From NCBI RefSeq assembly GCF_017873245.1, contig NZ_JAGGJY010000023.1, positions 1 to 42,486 on the forward strand: a stretch of 42,486 nucleotides of DNA. The letters run 5' to 3'. Of the stretch, positions 18,363 through 26,389 are shown piece by piece. Within the stretch, counting starts at the first letter, position 1; each line of letters opens with the position of its first letter. This DNA comes from Clostridium tertium. GTDB taxonomy: Bacteria; Bacillota; Clostridia; Clostridiales; Clostridiaceae. The notes below the pieces were generated by a model that had not been told where the DNA came from, made no database searches, and saw only the letters and a program-made list of their open reading frames with translations. The translations under genes and the position numbers were made by a program.

Positions 18363-19907
18363 TTAATTTATTTCTCTTACATTCCACTTAACAAACATCA
18401 CAAGTACAATATTTGCTATTGCTGTTATAAGTAATATTAAGCCTATCGGCATTCCAGTATCTATTATTTGTCCATATAGCAATTGTCCTGGTGCTACACT
18501 TATTGTTGCTACTGCTGTTGAAAAAGCTGAAACTCTTCCTAGCATTTCTAGTGGTACTTCTTTTTGTATAAATGTTAGTGTTAATACATTTGATAATGAA
18601 AGTGACATCATTATTGCAAGTCCACCAATTGCAAATAGGAACGCTATTGTGTAGTTATTTGCTTTTATTCCACCTAATGTTGACATTAATATAACACCTG
18701 CAACCATTGGCAAATATGTATAGTGAACCTTTTTTATTTTAAACATATTTGGTTTTACACTTATCCAGAATCCACCTAATATCATTCCCAAGACACATAT
18801 ACCTTCTACTATTCCATATATTTCTGAAGGTAGCCCTAAGAAAATGTTTATGAAGTATGGTGCTAGAATTGTTAATACTGGAACTAAAAATATATTACAT
18901 AATGCATATGAAGCTATGATTCCAAGAACAACTTTTTTCTCTTTTGATAAATACTTGAAAGTTTTACCCATATCTATAAATGAATTTTTTATAAACTCAA
19001 TTGATAGTATCTTTTCTTCCATCTTTGCAGTTCCCTTTATATTTTCAGATGCCATTGTTGCTTTTTTATTTTCTTTTATGACTTCAGATGCTATTGCTAC
19101 TTCTTTCTTTCCTCTTATATCTTCTTTTACTTTTTCAGATATAACTGTAACTTTTGCACTTTCTTTAATATCTAAGGTTGATACTGCTACTTCTGTAGTT
19201 ACTATATTTTTCTCTAAAGTAACTACATCATTTAATCTTACTTTTGATTCTACTTCTGTAGGTACTGCATTTTTTTCTAAAGTAACTACATTATTTGATT
19301 CTACTTTTGATTGTAGTTTTGATTCTACATCTTCGTTTACCACTAAATCTGGAATATCTAAGAATAATTCCATTATTGCAGATGCAAAAAAGCTTATAGC
19401 ATTTATTATAACTATTGCTTTTATTCCAACTATTCCATAAAGAACACCTGCAAGTATTGGTCCTGCAAAGTTTACTATTGACCCTACTTGATTTATTACA
19501 CCATTAGCACTTGTTAACTTATCTTCTTCAACTATTTGAGGAATTGATGATGTAACTGCTGGTCCATATAAAGTAAAACATATAGATAGCATAAACATCA
19601 CTATAGCAACAATTACTTCATGGTCTCTACCATTAAGTAGTATTATTGCATATCCTCCAATTAAGAATGAGCAGAAAAAGTCTAAGTAAACCATTATCTT
19701 TTTCTTATTTACATGATCTGATAACATTCCAGCAATAGGTGCAAATAAAATATATGGTATCGTTGATATTGCTAATATATTTGCAAAGGTAGCTGTACTA
19801 CCTGTAAATTCTAGTAGATATAGAGACATACTAAATCTTTGAATTGCATTACCAAATAAAGATATAATTTGCCCTATAACTATTATTATAAAGTTTTTAT
19901 TTTTCAT
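18363..19907 (-). CDS. MFS transporter, probable siderophore exporter, with a repeat-expanded central loop
   Basis: Predicted 12-helix major-facilitator permease of the EntS/MFS_3 type (514 residues from the ATG at 19907). Conserved features include FANILAISTIPYILFAPIAGMLSDHVNKKK, the loop 2-3 signature. A GTG at 19913 is in frame, but the site AAGGGGTG favours the ATG at 19907. It overlaps the upstream ATPase gene by 11 bases and is last in the operon, so it probably exports a siderophore or related metal ligand (inference). The cytoplasmic loop between helices 6 and 7 (about residues 190-305) is over 100 residues longer than usual for this roughly 400-residue family and consists of degenerate repeats such as VVTLEKN and ASEVIKE. 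Confidence 0.85.
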   Translation of the reverse strand: MKNKNFIIIVIGQIISLFGNAIQRFSMSLYLLEFTGSTATFANILAISTIPYILFAPIAGMLSDHVNKKKIMVYLDFFCSFLIGGYAIILLNGRDHEVIVAIVMFMLSICFTLYGPAVTSSIPQIVEEDKLTSANGVINQVGSIVNFAGPILAGVLYGIVGIKAIVIINAISFFASAIMELFLDIPDLVVNEDVESKLQSKVESNNVVTLEKNAVPTEVESKVRLNDVVTLEKNIVTTEVAVSTLDIKESAKVTVISEKVKEDIRGKKEVAIASEVIKENKKATMASENIKGTAKMEEKILSIEFIKNSFIDMGKTFKYLSKEKKVVLGIIASYALCNIFLVPVLTILAPYFINIFLGLPSEIYGIVEGICVLGMILGGFWISVKPNMFKIKKVHYTYLPMVAGVILMSTLGGIKANNYTIAFLFAIGGLAIMMSLSLSNVLTLTFIQKEVPLEMLGRVSAFSTAVATISVAPGQLLYGQIIDTGMPIGLILLITAIANIVLVMFVKWNVREIN

Positions 19908-20697
19908 AGTCACCCCTTAGAAGTTCATATTCCATACATATTGGGTATTCACCATTTTCACTAACTTGAAGATGTGCTTCTACCCCATATATTTCTTTCA
20001 ATGATTCTTTTGTTATTACATCTATTGGTCTTCCTTCACAAATAACTTTTCCTTTTTTAAGACCAATTATATTATTTGCAAATCTACAAGCATTGTTAAG
20101 CTCATGAAGAACTATTACTACTGTAATTTGCTTTTCTTTATTTAATTTTTCTAATACTTCTAATACCTCAAGTTGATATGACATATCTAAATATGTAGTT
20201 GGCTCATCTAACATGATAATTTCTGTTTCTTGAGCCAAAGTCATGGCTATCCATGCTCTTTGTCTTTGTCCTCCAGATAAGTTTTCAACTTCTCTATCTG
20301 CAAATTCTGAAAGTCCTGTTTCTTCTATTGCCCAGTCGATAACTTCTTTATCATGTGAGTTTAATCCACCTATCATTTTTTGATGTGGAAATCTTCCATA
20401 TGCTACAAGTTCTCTTACTGTAAGACCACTTGGACATACTGGTCCTTGAGGAAGAAATGCCACTTCTCTTGCTATGTCTTTTTCTTTTACCTTCTTTATA
20501 TTTTTATTGTTTATAAAGATATCCCCGTTCTTTAGCTTGTTTATTCTTGCTATAGTTTTTAGAAGTGTGGATTTTCCACATCCATTTGCTCCAATTATAA
20601 TACTGATTTTTCCTTTTGGGATACAAAGATTCATATTTTCAATTATTACATTGCTTTCATATGCAACACTTAAGTTCTTTACACTAATAGCTTCCAT
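19897..20697 (-). CDS. Iron-siderophore ABC transporter ATPase (FecE/FepC/FhuC type)
   Basis: Cytoplasmic ATPase of 266 residues that powers siderophore import. Walker A is GANGCGKST (about 36-44), the signature is LSGGQRQRAW, Walker B is IIMLDEPTTYLD, and the switch histidine is in IVLHELNNACRF. The QGPVCPSGLTVRELVAYGRFPHQ stretch is typical of the FecE subfamily. It starts two bases after the second permease gene stops and its end overlaps the MFS gene, so it is translated as part of one operon. Confidence 0.95.
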   Translation of the reverse strand: MEAISVKNLSVAYESNVIIENMNLCIPKGKISIIIGANGCGKSTLLKTIARINKLKNGDIFINNKNIKKVKEKDIAREVAFLPQGPVCPSGLTVRELVAYGRFPHQKMIGGLNSHDKEVIDWAIEETGLSEFADREVENLSGGQRQRAWIAMTLAQETEIIMLDEPTTYLDMSYQLEVLEVLEKLNKEKQITVVIVLHELNNACRFANNIIGLKKGKVICEGRPIDVITKESLKEIYGVEAHLQVSENGEYPICMEYELLRGDYEK

Positions 20698-20699
20698 AA

Positions 20700-21707
20700 T
20701 TATTTCTCCTTCATCATTAAATAAATAAAATATGGTACTCCAAATATTGATACTGTAATCCCAACTGGAATTTCAATTGGAGAAAATAGATTTCTTGAAA
20801 CCGCATCTGCAAGAAGAATTATAATAGTACTTATAATTGCTGATATTGCAATAAAATTCTTATGATATGGTCCAACTAGCTTCCTTGCAATATGAGGTGA
20901 AACAAGACCTAAGAAACCAATGTTTCCTGAAAATGCTGTTGCAGTTCCTGCTAATATAACTACATAAGTTAAAAATTTCTTTCTTTCCTTTTCTATGTTT
21001 AATCCAAGTGATATTGATAGCTCATCAGAAAGATTTAAAACATCTAACTTTTTATAATTTAATAAAACTATTATAAATAACACTGTTATTATTGGAATTA
21101 TCACTTTTGCATAACTCCAGCTTGAACCCCATAAACTTCCTGATGTCCAAACTAATACTCTATTATAATCTCCAGCACCACCTCTAAATGTAACGAAAGT
21201 TATAAATGCATTAAGTGCTACATTCATTCCTATACCAATTAAAAGAAGTCTATTCGGCTTTATTCCATTTTTGCTAGATAGCATATATAGTAAAATTGCT
21301 GATATTGCAGCTCCAACTATAGCCATAAATGGAAGTACAAATATAGAAAGTGATCCAAGTTCACTATAGTAATTTGCTGTTTTAAATGAAATAAATATTA
21401 CTGCGGCAACTGCAGCTCCTGCATTTATTCCTATTATTCCAGTATCAGCTAAATCATTTTTAGTTATTGTTTGAAGTATACATCCTGCTGTTGATAATCC
21501 TATGGCAACAAATATTCCAACAAGCATTCTTGGAAGTCTTAAAGTTAAAACTGCTGTATTTTGAAGTTTTGTTCCATTACCAAGTATCGTATTTATTACT
21601 TCTAATGGAGTTACCTTATATGTACCCCAGCACAATGTAATTAAAAAGGAGACAAGTAATAATGCTATTAAAATTACTAAAACTATTTTAAATCTTTTTT
21701 TCTTCAT
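20700..21707 (-). CDS. Iron-siderophore ABC transporter permease (FecCD family), second subunit
   Basis: Membrane permease of 335 residues with about ten hydrophobic helices. FecCD hallmarks include TLRLPRMLVGIFVAIGLSTAG near the N-terminus, GIIGINAGAAVAAV, and GNIGFLGLVSPHIARKLVGP, the helix contacting the ATPase. Its first base overlaps the end of the preceding permease gene, typical of coupled translation. It would pair with the 21707-22699 product to form the import channel. Confidence 0.94.
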   Translation of the reverse strand: MKKKRFKIVLVILIALLLVSFLITLCWGTYKVTPLEVINTILGNGTKLQNTAVLTLRLPRMLVGIFVAIGLSTAGCILQTITKNDLADTGIIGINAGAAVAAVIFISFKTANYYSELGSLSIFVLPFMAIVGAAISAILLYMLSSKNGIKPNRLLLIGIGMNVALNAFITFVTFRGGAGDYNRVLVWTSGSLWGSSWSYAKVIIPIITVLFIIVLLNYKKLDVLNLSDELSISLGLNIEKERKKFLTYVVILAGTATAFSGNIGFLGLVSPHIARKLVGPYHKNFIAISAIISTIIILLADAVSRNLFSPIEIPVGITVSIFGVPYFIYLMMKEK

Positions 21708-22699
21708 TATCCTCTCTCCTTTCTAACTAATGATATGAAAAATGGTATTCCTATAAGTGCTGTAAATACTCCAATTGGAGTTTCATAAGGATCTAAAAGC
21801 ATTCTTGCTGCTATATCTGCATATGTTAAAAGTACTGCACCAACTAAAAATGAGCATGGTATGTTTTTTCTATAATCCTCTCCTAGTATTTTTCTAACTA
21901 TTTGAGGAACTATAAGCCCAACAAAGGCTATGTTTTTTCCTACTGCAACTGCTGCTGCACACATTGGTATCATAACCATAAGTGTTGCAAATCTTATTTT
22001 TTCTGGATTTTCACCAAGTCCAATTGCAACATCATCTCCAAGATTTAAAATATTTATCTTTGATGATAATAAAATTGCTATAATAAGTCCTATAACTCCA
22101 ACAAAAAATACTAATTTAAAATCTGCCCATCCTGCATTTCTAAATCCTCCAGATACCCAAAATCCTATCATTTGTGATTGATTAGATAAAAGTCCAACTA
22201 TTGTTGTTAATGAAATGAAGAATGTGCTTAAGGCTGTTCCTGCTAAAAGTATCTTTGCAATTGAATTATTATTTGCTTTTTTTGATATAAAAGCTAAAAC
22301 TATAAGACCTGTTATAAGTGCTCCAATAAAAGATGCTATCATAACATTTCTTGTACTTATTGTTATTCCTAGTGCATAGAAAATTGCTATTACTAAAGTT
22401 GCTCCTTGGCTTACTCCTAATATTGATGGTTCTGCTATAGGATTTCTAGTAACCCCTTGTATCATTGCACCTGTTACCCCTAATATTCCCCCTGTAAATA
22501 ATACTGATAATGCTCTTGGGATTCTTACATCTCTAACTAACATAAGTTCTAATGTTTCACTATAATTAAAGATACTATCCCAAATGTCTGAAAAGGAAAT
22601 ATGGACGGATCCTAACCTTACGGCTAGAACCAGTCCTATTACTAAGAGTAACATACTAATTATTGTAAAAATTACTGTATGTCTCTTATTTTGTTTCAT
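21707..22699 (-). CDS. Iron-siderophore ABC transporter permease (FecCD family), first subunit
   Basis: Membrane permease of 330 residues. It shows VRDVRIPRALSVLFTGGILGVTGAMIQGVTRNPIAEPSILGVSQGA and GKNIAFVGLIVPQIVRKILGEDYRK in order, the standard FecCD blocks. The start codon at 22699 lies inside the end of the binding-protein gene, a 14-base overlap. It has the same family as the next gene but is clearly diverged, as expected for a heterodimeric permease. Confidence 0.94.
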   Translation of the reverse strand: MKQNKRHTVIFTIISMLLLVIGLVLAVRLGSVHISFSDIWDSIFNYSETLELMLVRDVRIPRALSVLFTGGILGVTGAMIQGVTRNPIAEPSILGVSQGATLVIAIFYALGITISTRNVMIASFIGALITGLIVLAFISKKANNNSIAKILLAGTALSTFFISLTTIVGLLSNQSQMIGFWVSGGFRNAGWADFKLVFFVGVIGLIIAILLSSKINILNLGDDVAIGLGENPEKIRFATLMVMIPMCAAAVAVGKNIAFVGLIVPQIVRKILGEDYRKNIPCSFLVGAVLLTYADIAARMLLDPYETPIGVFTALIGIPFFISLVRKERG

Positions 22700-23633
22700 T
22701 TAACATTTCACCTATTTCATCTACTAATAATTCTCTACCTATTGAGCTATATCCTTGGTTAAAGTATGGTGATGAATCTAAAACAACTACTTTACCTGCT
22801 TTAACTGCTGGTAGGTTGTTCCAAATAGCATTGCTTTGTAATTGAGCTAAATCTTCTTTTGTTGCTATTAAGAATATATAATCTGATTTTATTGCTGCTA
22901 AACCTTCGTATGTAACAACTGGTAAGCTTATATCACTTTGTGCTGGCATTCCTTCTGGTTTCTTAAGTCCCATATCTTCATATAATACGCTACCAAATCC
23001 TGCACCATCAAATATGAAGAACTGTCCACCACTAGCTAAGAATGAAAGATATGATGTATCTTCGCCATATTCTGCTTTAATCTTATCGCCTGCTTCCTTA
23101 GCCTTTGCTTCATAATCTGCAAGCCACTTATTTGCTTCTGCTTCTTTATCAAATACCTTTGCAAATGCCTTAACATCATCTTTCCAGTTTAATGCTTCTA
23201 ATTGAATCATAACTGTTGGAGCAATTTCACTTAATTGATCATACATTTTTTCTTGAACTGTTGATATAACTATTAAATCTGGATTTAAGTTCATTATAGC
23301 TTCAACATCCATTGTATCTTGCATGCTATATCCTAAGATTTCAGCACCCTTTAATGTTTCTTCTAAATATGAAGGGAACTTAGTGTAATCATAAGCATCA
23401 CTATTTGCAGTTCCTATTACCTTATATCCTAATATTGATAAAATATCACTGTTTCCGCTTAAATCTACTATTCTTTGAGGTTCTGCCGGAATTTCAACTT
23501 CTCCTCTAACATCTGTTACTGTTACTTTTTTATCTTCTGACTTATTTTCAGCTGTAGCACCATTTCCGCATCCTACAAGCATAAATGCAGTAACACAAGA
23601 AACTACTAATGTTTTTAATAAATTCTTCTTCAT
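22686..23633 (-). CDS. Siderophore-binding lipoprotein (FecB/FhuD-type substrate-binding protein)
   Basis: Extracellular lipid-anchored binding protein of 315 residues. Signal peptide with lipobox VTAFMLVGC puts the mature N-terminal cysteine at about residue 22. The VTDVRGEVEIPAEPQRIVDLSGNSDILSILGYKVIGTA segment is the periplasmic-binding-domain start shared by FecB, YfiY and related proteins, and NLNPDLIVIST is another family block. ATG at 23633 follows GGAGGTAAG. First gene of a five-gene operon (lipoprotein, two permeases, ATPase, MFS). The ligand may be a catecholate, hydroxamate or citrate chelate; sequence alone does not decide. Confidence 0.93.
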   Translation of the reverse strand: MKKNLLKTLVVSCVTAFMLVGCGNGATAENKSEDKKVTVTDVRGEVEIPAEPQRIVDLSGNSDILSILGYKVIGTANSDAYDYTKFPSYLEETLKGAEILGYSMQDTMDVEAIMNLNPDLIVISTVQEKMYDQLSEIAPTVMIQLEALNWKDDVKAFAKVFDKEAEANKWLADYEAKAKEAGDKIKAEYGEDTSYLSFLASGGQFFIFDGAGFGSVLYEDMGLKKPEGMPAQSDISLPVVTYEGLAAIKSDYIFLIATKEDLAQLQSNAIWNNLPAVKAGKVVVLDSSPYFNQGYSSIGRELLVDEIGEMLNETK

Positions 23634-23668
23634 AACTTACCTCCATATATTTTAAGATTTATTAAATC

Positions 23669-23684
23669 ATTATCTTATGATAAT
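23669..23684. promoter_or_regulatory. Palindrome in siderophore operon leader, possible second Fur-like site
   Basis: ATTATC-N4-GATAAT, about 36-51 bases upstream of the lipoprotein start codon. The half sites match the GATAAT hexamer of Fur boxes, although the spacing departs from the usual 7-1-7 arrangement. Confidence 0.4.
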
Positions 23685-23816
23685 TTAAGAAACCTTATTA
23701 TTATTTTGTTTTGTAAATCTTATTATTGCTTTTTACTACTTTTTTATTACCTTTTTGATTAGTCTTATTGATTGCTTTGATTAATTAATCTTATTTATTA
23801 CATTGCCAATTGTATA

Positions 23817-23831
23817 TGAGATTCATTCTCA
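23817..23831. promoter_or_regulatory. Fur-like operator
   Basis: TGAGATTCATTCTCA is a 7-1-7 palindrome with one mismatched pair, close to the Bacillus Fur box TGATAATNATTATCA. It is flanked by TTGTAT and ATACAA, so on the minus strand it sits between TTGTAT (23832-23837) and TATACA (23811-23816), where a repressor would block the siderophore operon promoter. The -35/-10 spacing of 15 is short. Iron-dependent repression is inferred. Confidence 0.55.
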
Positions 23832-23962
23832 ATACAAGGTTTGCAACTAATTTAATAATTTTATCATCTAATAGAATAATTTTTATATAAAAATAAGCAG
23901 ATTTTCTGCTATAATAATTATGAACTCTTTTAAGCTTTACGGAATACAACACCCTTAACTTT

Positions 23963-23992
23963 TTGCTATAAATTTTCGCTTTTAACTATAAA
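23963..23992 (+). promoter_or_regulatory. Candidate promoter of the AraC-type gene
   Basis: TTGCTA (23963-23968) and TATAAA (23987-23992) with an 18-base spacer, about 125 bases upstream of the start codon. Confidence 0.35.
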
Positions 23993-24118
23993 TTACTTTT
24001 AAATTTTCACTAAATAAATTCTTTGAAAATTTATTTATATTATTACCTAAAGAAAAAGTTTTATGAAAAATTTATTTACTTTTAAATATACAAATATAAC
24101 TAGGGGGATGAAAAACAA

Positions 24119-25126
24119 ATGATATCAAAATCTACTCATGAATTTCAAAATATGGTATTAAATACTATGACCTTTTCTTCATACCCTATGAGTAACTACA
24201 CTATATACAAAAATGAGGACAGGCCTGAACTTGGATATTTTATTAAATATAGTCGTGAAGGATATTATGACTTTGGAATTGGTGATTATACTATTGCTCA
24301 AGATTTTTCTCTTTCTTTTGATCATCAAGATGAGATAATTAGGCTTGGAACTGTTTATACAGGAGTGACAAAATTCAAAATAGAGAATAATCCCGTTTCA
24401 TCATTTACTCCATCTTCATTTTTTGTTGTAGAAAAAAATTTGAAAGGAACTCAAGCTTGGAAGAAAGGCCAACACTTTCATGGAGCAGAAATAACAATTT
24501 ATAAAAAATACTTTGATGAAGTTCTTAAACCTAATTTTTCTAATATTATTGATTTTAATAACTTTATTTTCAATTATACATATAGATATCTTCCGCTTGA
24601 AATTGCAACCATTATTCAGCAGTTAAGAAGCTTAGCCCAAGCTGATGAACTAACTCCAATATATTTAGAGAGCAAAATTTTAGAATCTATTGCATTAATA
24701 TCAAAGGAAGTTCACTCTTCTCCAGAAAATGCTTTTACAAATCAATTAAATTATGGGGAAATCATTATAGGAAAAAATAGAAAAGTTACTCTAACTGCTT
24801 CAGATGCTAATGCAATACAAAGAGCTTACGAAATTTTGACAATGGAAGCTTTCAATCCTCCTACTATAAAAAGCTTAAGTAAGATGGTATTTTTAAATGA
24901 ACAAAAATTAAAAGCAGGATTTTCAGCAAAATACCATATGTCAATTAGCCAATACACTAACTCAATTAGAATGACAATTGCCGAAAATTTATTATCTACA
25001 ACAGATTTAAGTATTGAAGAGATTTCCAAAATGATAGGATATAATTATTGCGGAAACTTTGTAAAAATGTTTAAAAAAGTTCATGGGAAAACACCACTGG
25101 CCTTTAGAAAAATAAGAGAGCAATAA
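24119..25126 (+). CDS. AraC-family transcriptional regulator
   Basis: DNA-binding regulator of 335 residues. The C-terminal hundred residues hold two helix-turn-helix units: TIKSLSKMVFLNEQKLKAGF and LSIEEISKMIGYNYCGNFVKMFKK, then HGKTPLAFRK, the standard AraC ending. The N-terminal 220 residues are an unassigned sensor domain with an aromatic-rich start. ATG at 24119 follows AGGGGG about ten bases upstream. Divergent from the siderophore operon, which resembles the arrangement of PchR/YbtA-type regulators that respond to a ferri-siderophore and activate its uptake genes. That role is inferred from position. Confidence 0.9.
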   Translation: MISKSTHEFQNMVLNTMTFSSYPMSNYTIYKNEDRPELGYFIKYSREGYYDFGIGDYTIAQDFSLSFDHQDEIIRLGTVYTGVTKFKIENNPVSSFTPSSFFVVEKNLKGTQAWKKGQHFHGAEITIYKKYFDEVLKPNFSNIIDFNNFIFNYTYRYLPLEIATIIQQLRSLAQADELTPIYLESKILESIALISKEVHSSPENAFTNQLNYGEIIIGKNRKVTLTASDANAIQRAYEILTMEAFNPPTIKSLSKMVFLNEQKLKAGFSAKYHMSISQYTNSIRMTIAENLLSTTDLSIEEISKMIGYNYCGNFVKMFKKVHGKTPLAFRKIREQ

Positions 25127-25147
25127 ATTATAATTTGTTGCTCTCTT
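25114..25147 (+). terminator. Hairpin at the end of the AraC gene
   Basis: Perfect 10-base arms AAGAGAGCAA and TTGCTCTCTT, with further AAATT/AATTT pairing in the loop. The 5' arm covers the last codons of the gene. The following T tract is weak, so termination strength is uncertain. Confidence 0.65.
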
Positions 25148-25434
25148 AGCTTCTTAAATAAGATTATTCATTTTCTTCCTCATTGTATGAGATGTGTGAA
25201 AATACATCAAGATATTCTTAACCTTACTATTATCATTTTATTTTTTATCCCAAGTATTAAGTTAAGTATATCTCTACATTTAAGTTTTTAAATCATATAT
25301 AATTTTATCTTATTCTTTTTTAAAGATTATAGTTTCCTAAATTTTTATTGCATACTATTCTGTTTTAAAAACATGTTGATGATTATATTTTCATAATATA
25401 TCTTCCTGTTTTAAAAGATTGTTTGTGAAATTAT
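25127..25434. other. Convergent intergenic stretch with two repeat cores
   Basis: About 308 bases between the AraC gene and the phosphatase gene. Apart from the hairpin above, it holds two cores at 25360-25381 (CTGTTTTAAAAACATGTTGA) and 25406-25427, the reverse complement of the core in the 10.8-11.25 kb array, 46 bases apart. No gene was seen. Confidence 0.55.
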
Positions 25435-26082
25435 TTAATTAGATTTAAATTCATTAAATTCCTTTTTTGCATATTCATGATGTTTCATGCAAGCAACTAA
25501 TGGCATTTCGTAACCATCTTCTGTAAAGTTTATCTCCGTAAGGCTTGTCTGCTTTATAAATGGTGGATCCCATAAAGTGTCTATATCTCTTTTTTCTAGC
25601 TCACATAAATATGACTTTAAAGTGATAGTATGAGTTACGATTAAAATATTTTTTCCTTTTTCTTTTTCTAATATTTCATTAATTGACTTGAAAGCTCTTT
25701 CTTTAACTTCATAAAAACTTTCTCCATCTCCTGTTGGAATATATTTTGATGGAACATTCCAAAAGTTATAGTAGTTATCTTCACTTAGGCTTTTCATTTC
25801 TTCTTGATTTAGGCCTTCCCATCCACCTATTCTAATTTCTTTTAAACCATCATTAGCTTTAAGAGGTATGTTTCTATCTCCTTTAACTATTTTTGCAGTA
25901 TTAAAGGCCCTTCCTATTGGGCTAGCATATATAACATCTATATGTGTATCCTTCATTCTATCTCTCAGCCATTCAGCTTGTTTAATTCCAAGCTCTGTTA
26001 AAGGAGAATCTCCCCAACCTTGCATTATTCCTTTTTCATTCCATTCTGTTTCTCCATGTCTTGTTAAATATAGTTTAGTCAT
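25435..26082 (-). CDS. Histidine phosphatase family protein (phosphoglycerate-mutase-like)
   Basis: Cytoplasmic phosphatase of 215 residues of the branch-1 histidine phosphatase superfamily (GpmB/CobC/PhoE-like). The phosphohistidine motif LTRHGETEWNEKGIMQGWGDSPLTELG is at the N-terminus, the acid/base glutamate region is EIRIGGWEGL, and the second histidine is in ILIVTHTITLKSYL. ATG at 26082 follows GGAGGG. It has no cobalamin neighbours, so a CobC role is unsupported, and true mutase activity is unlikely for this subgroup. Substrate unknown. The gene lies directly downstream of the intergenic repeat element at 26151-26341. Confidence 0.88.
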   Translation of the reverse strand: MTKLYLTRHGETEWNEKGIMQGWGDSPLTELGIKQAEWLRDRMKDTHIDVIYASPIGRAFNTAKIVKGDRNIPLKANDGLKEIRIGGWEGLNQEEMKSLSEDNYYNFWNVPSKYIPTGDGESFYEVKERAFKSINEILEKEKGKNILIVTHTITLKSYLCELEKRDIDTLWDPPFIKQTSLTEINFTEDGYEMPLVACMKHHEYAKKEFNEFKSN

Positions 26083-26150
26083 ATACCCTCCATAAATTTT
26101 TATAACTTTATTTATATAGAAAATTTTGATTCTATCTTATTCTTATTCTC

Positions 26151-26341
26151 AAAAATCTGAAAATTATCAACAATTAATATTAATTTACTCACAATTTTCA
26201 GTTTATAATTTTTATTTTTCTGTTAATAACTTCTGGATAATTTATACTTGTACAATAATTTCTAGATTTTCTAGTATGGCCTTTAGCCATTACAACTATA
26301 TGCTTGTCTTACTATTATATAGTAATATGATTAAAAGTAAA
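26151..26341 (-). ncRNA. Intergenic conserved element, copy A (candidate RNA leader)
   Basis: About 190 bases with extended similarity to copy B at 28488-28673. A 26-base block is identical in both (26151-26176 and 28488-28513); further shared blocks include AGATTTTCTAGTATG and TGCTTGTCTTA. On the minus strand a conserved promoter, TTTACT (26336-26341), 16-base spacer, TATAAT (26314-26319), predicts a start near 26307 and an RNA running into the phosphatase gene at 26082. The RNA could fold CTGAAAATT against AATTTTCAG, followed by ATTTTT. No known RNA family was recognised. It explains the 307-base gap at 26083-26389. Confidence 0.5.
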
Positions 26342-26365
26342 GGAGCTAATTTTTCATTAGCTCCT
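26341..26365 (-). terminator. Terminator of the flavin oxidoreductase gene
   Basis: Perfect 10-base stem AGGAGCTAAT/ATTAGCTCCT with a five-base loop, 25 bases past the stop codon, followed on the minus strand by the T-rich TTACTTTTAAT. This tail also supplies the -35 hexamer of element A. Confidence 0.75.
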
Positions 26366-26389
26366 ATCTGATAAATTTGTATTATTAAT

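Larger units (their letters stand above)
23634..24118. other. Divergent regulatory region between siderophore operon and AraC gene
   Basis: This 485-base stretch has no gene. It contains the ATTATC/GATAAT palindrome at 23669-23684, the Fur-like palindrome at 23817-23831, a small hairpin AGCAG-ATTTT-CTGCT at 23894-23908 and a candidate promoter for the AraC gene at 23963-23992. Confidence 0.7.

Noticed and set aside
18844..19440. 198-codon plus-strand frame opposite the MFS gene
   Set aside because: Shadow of the repeat-rich loop; no ribosome site and the minus strand encodes a clear transporter.
26162..26173. TTATCAACA in the intergenic elements as a DnaA box
   Set aside because: Single near-match per element to TTATCCACA in AT-rich DNA; no cluster and no origin genes nearby.
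26126..26371. 81-codon plus-strand frame across intergenic element A
   Set aside because: It is not preserved in copy B, has no ribosome site, and runs antisense to the conserved promoter.
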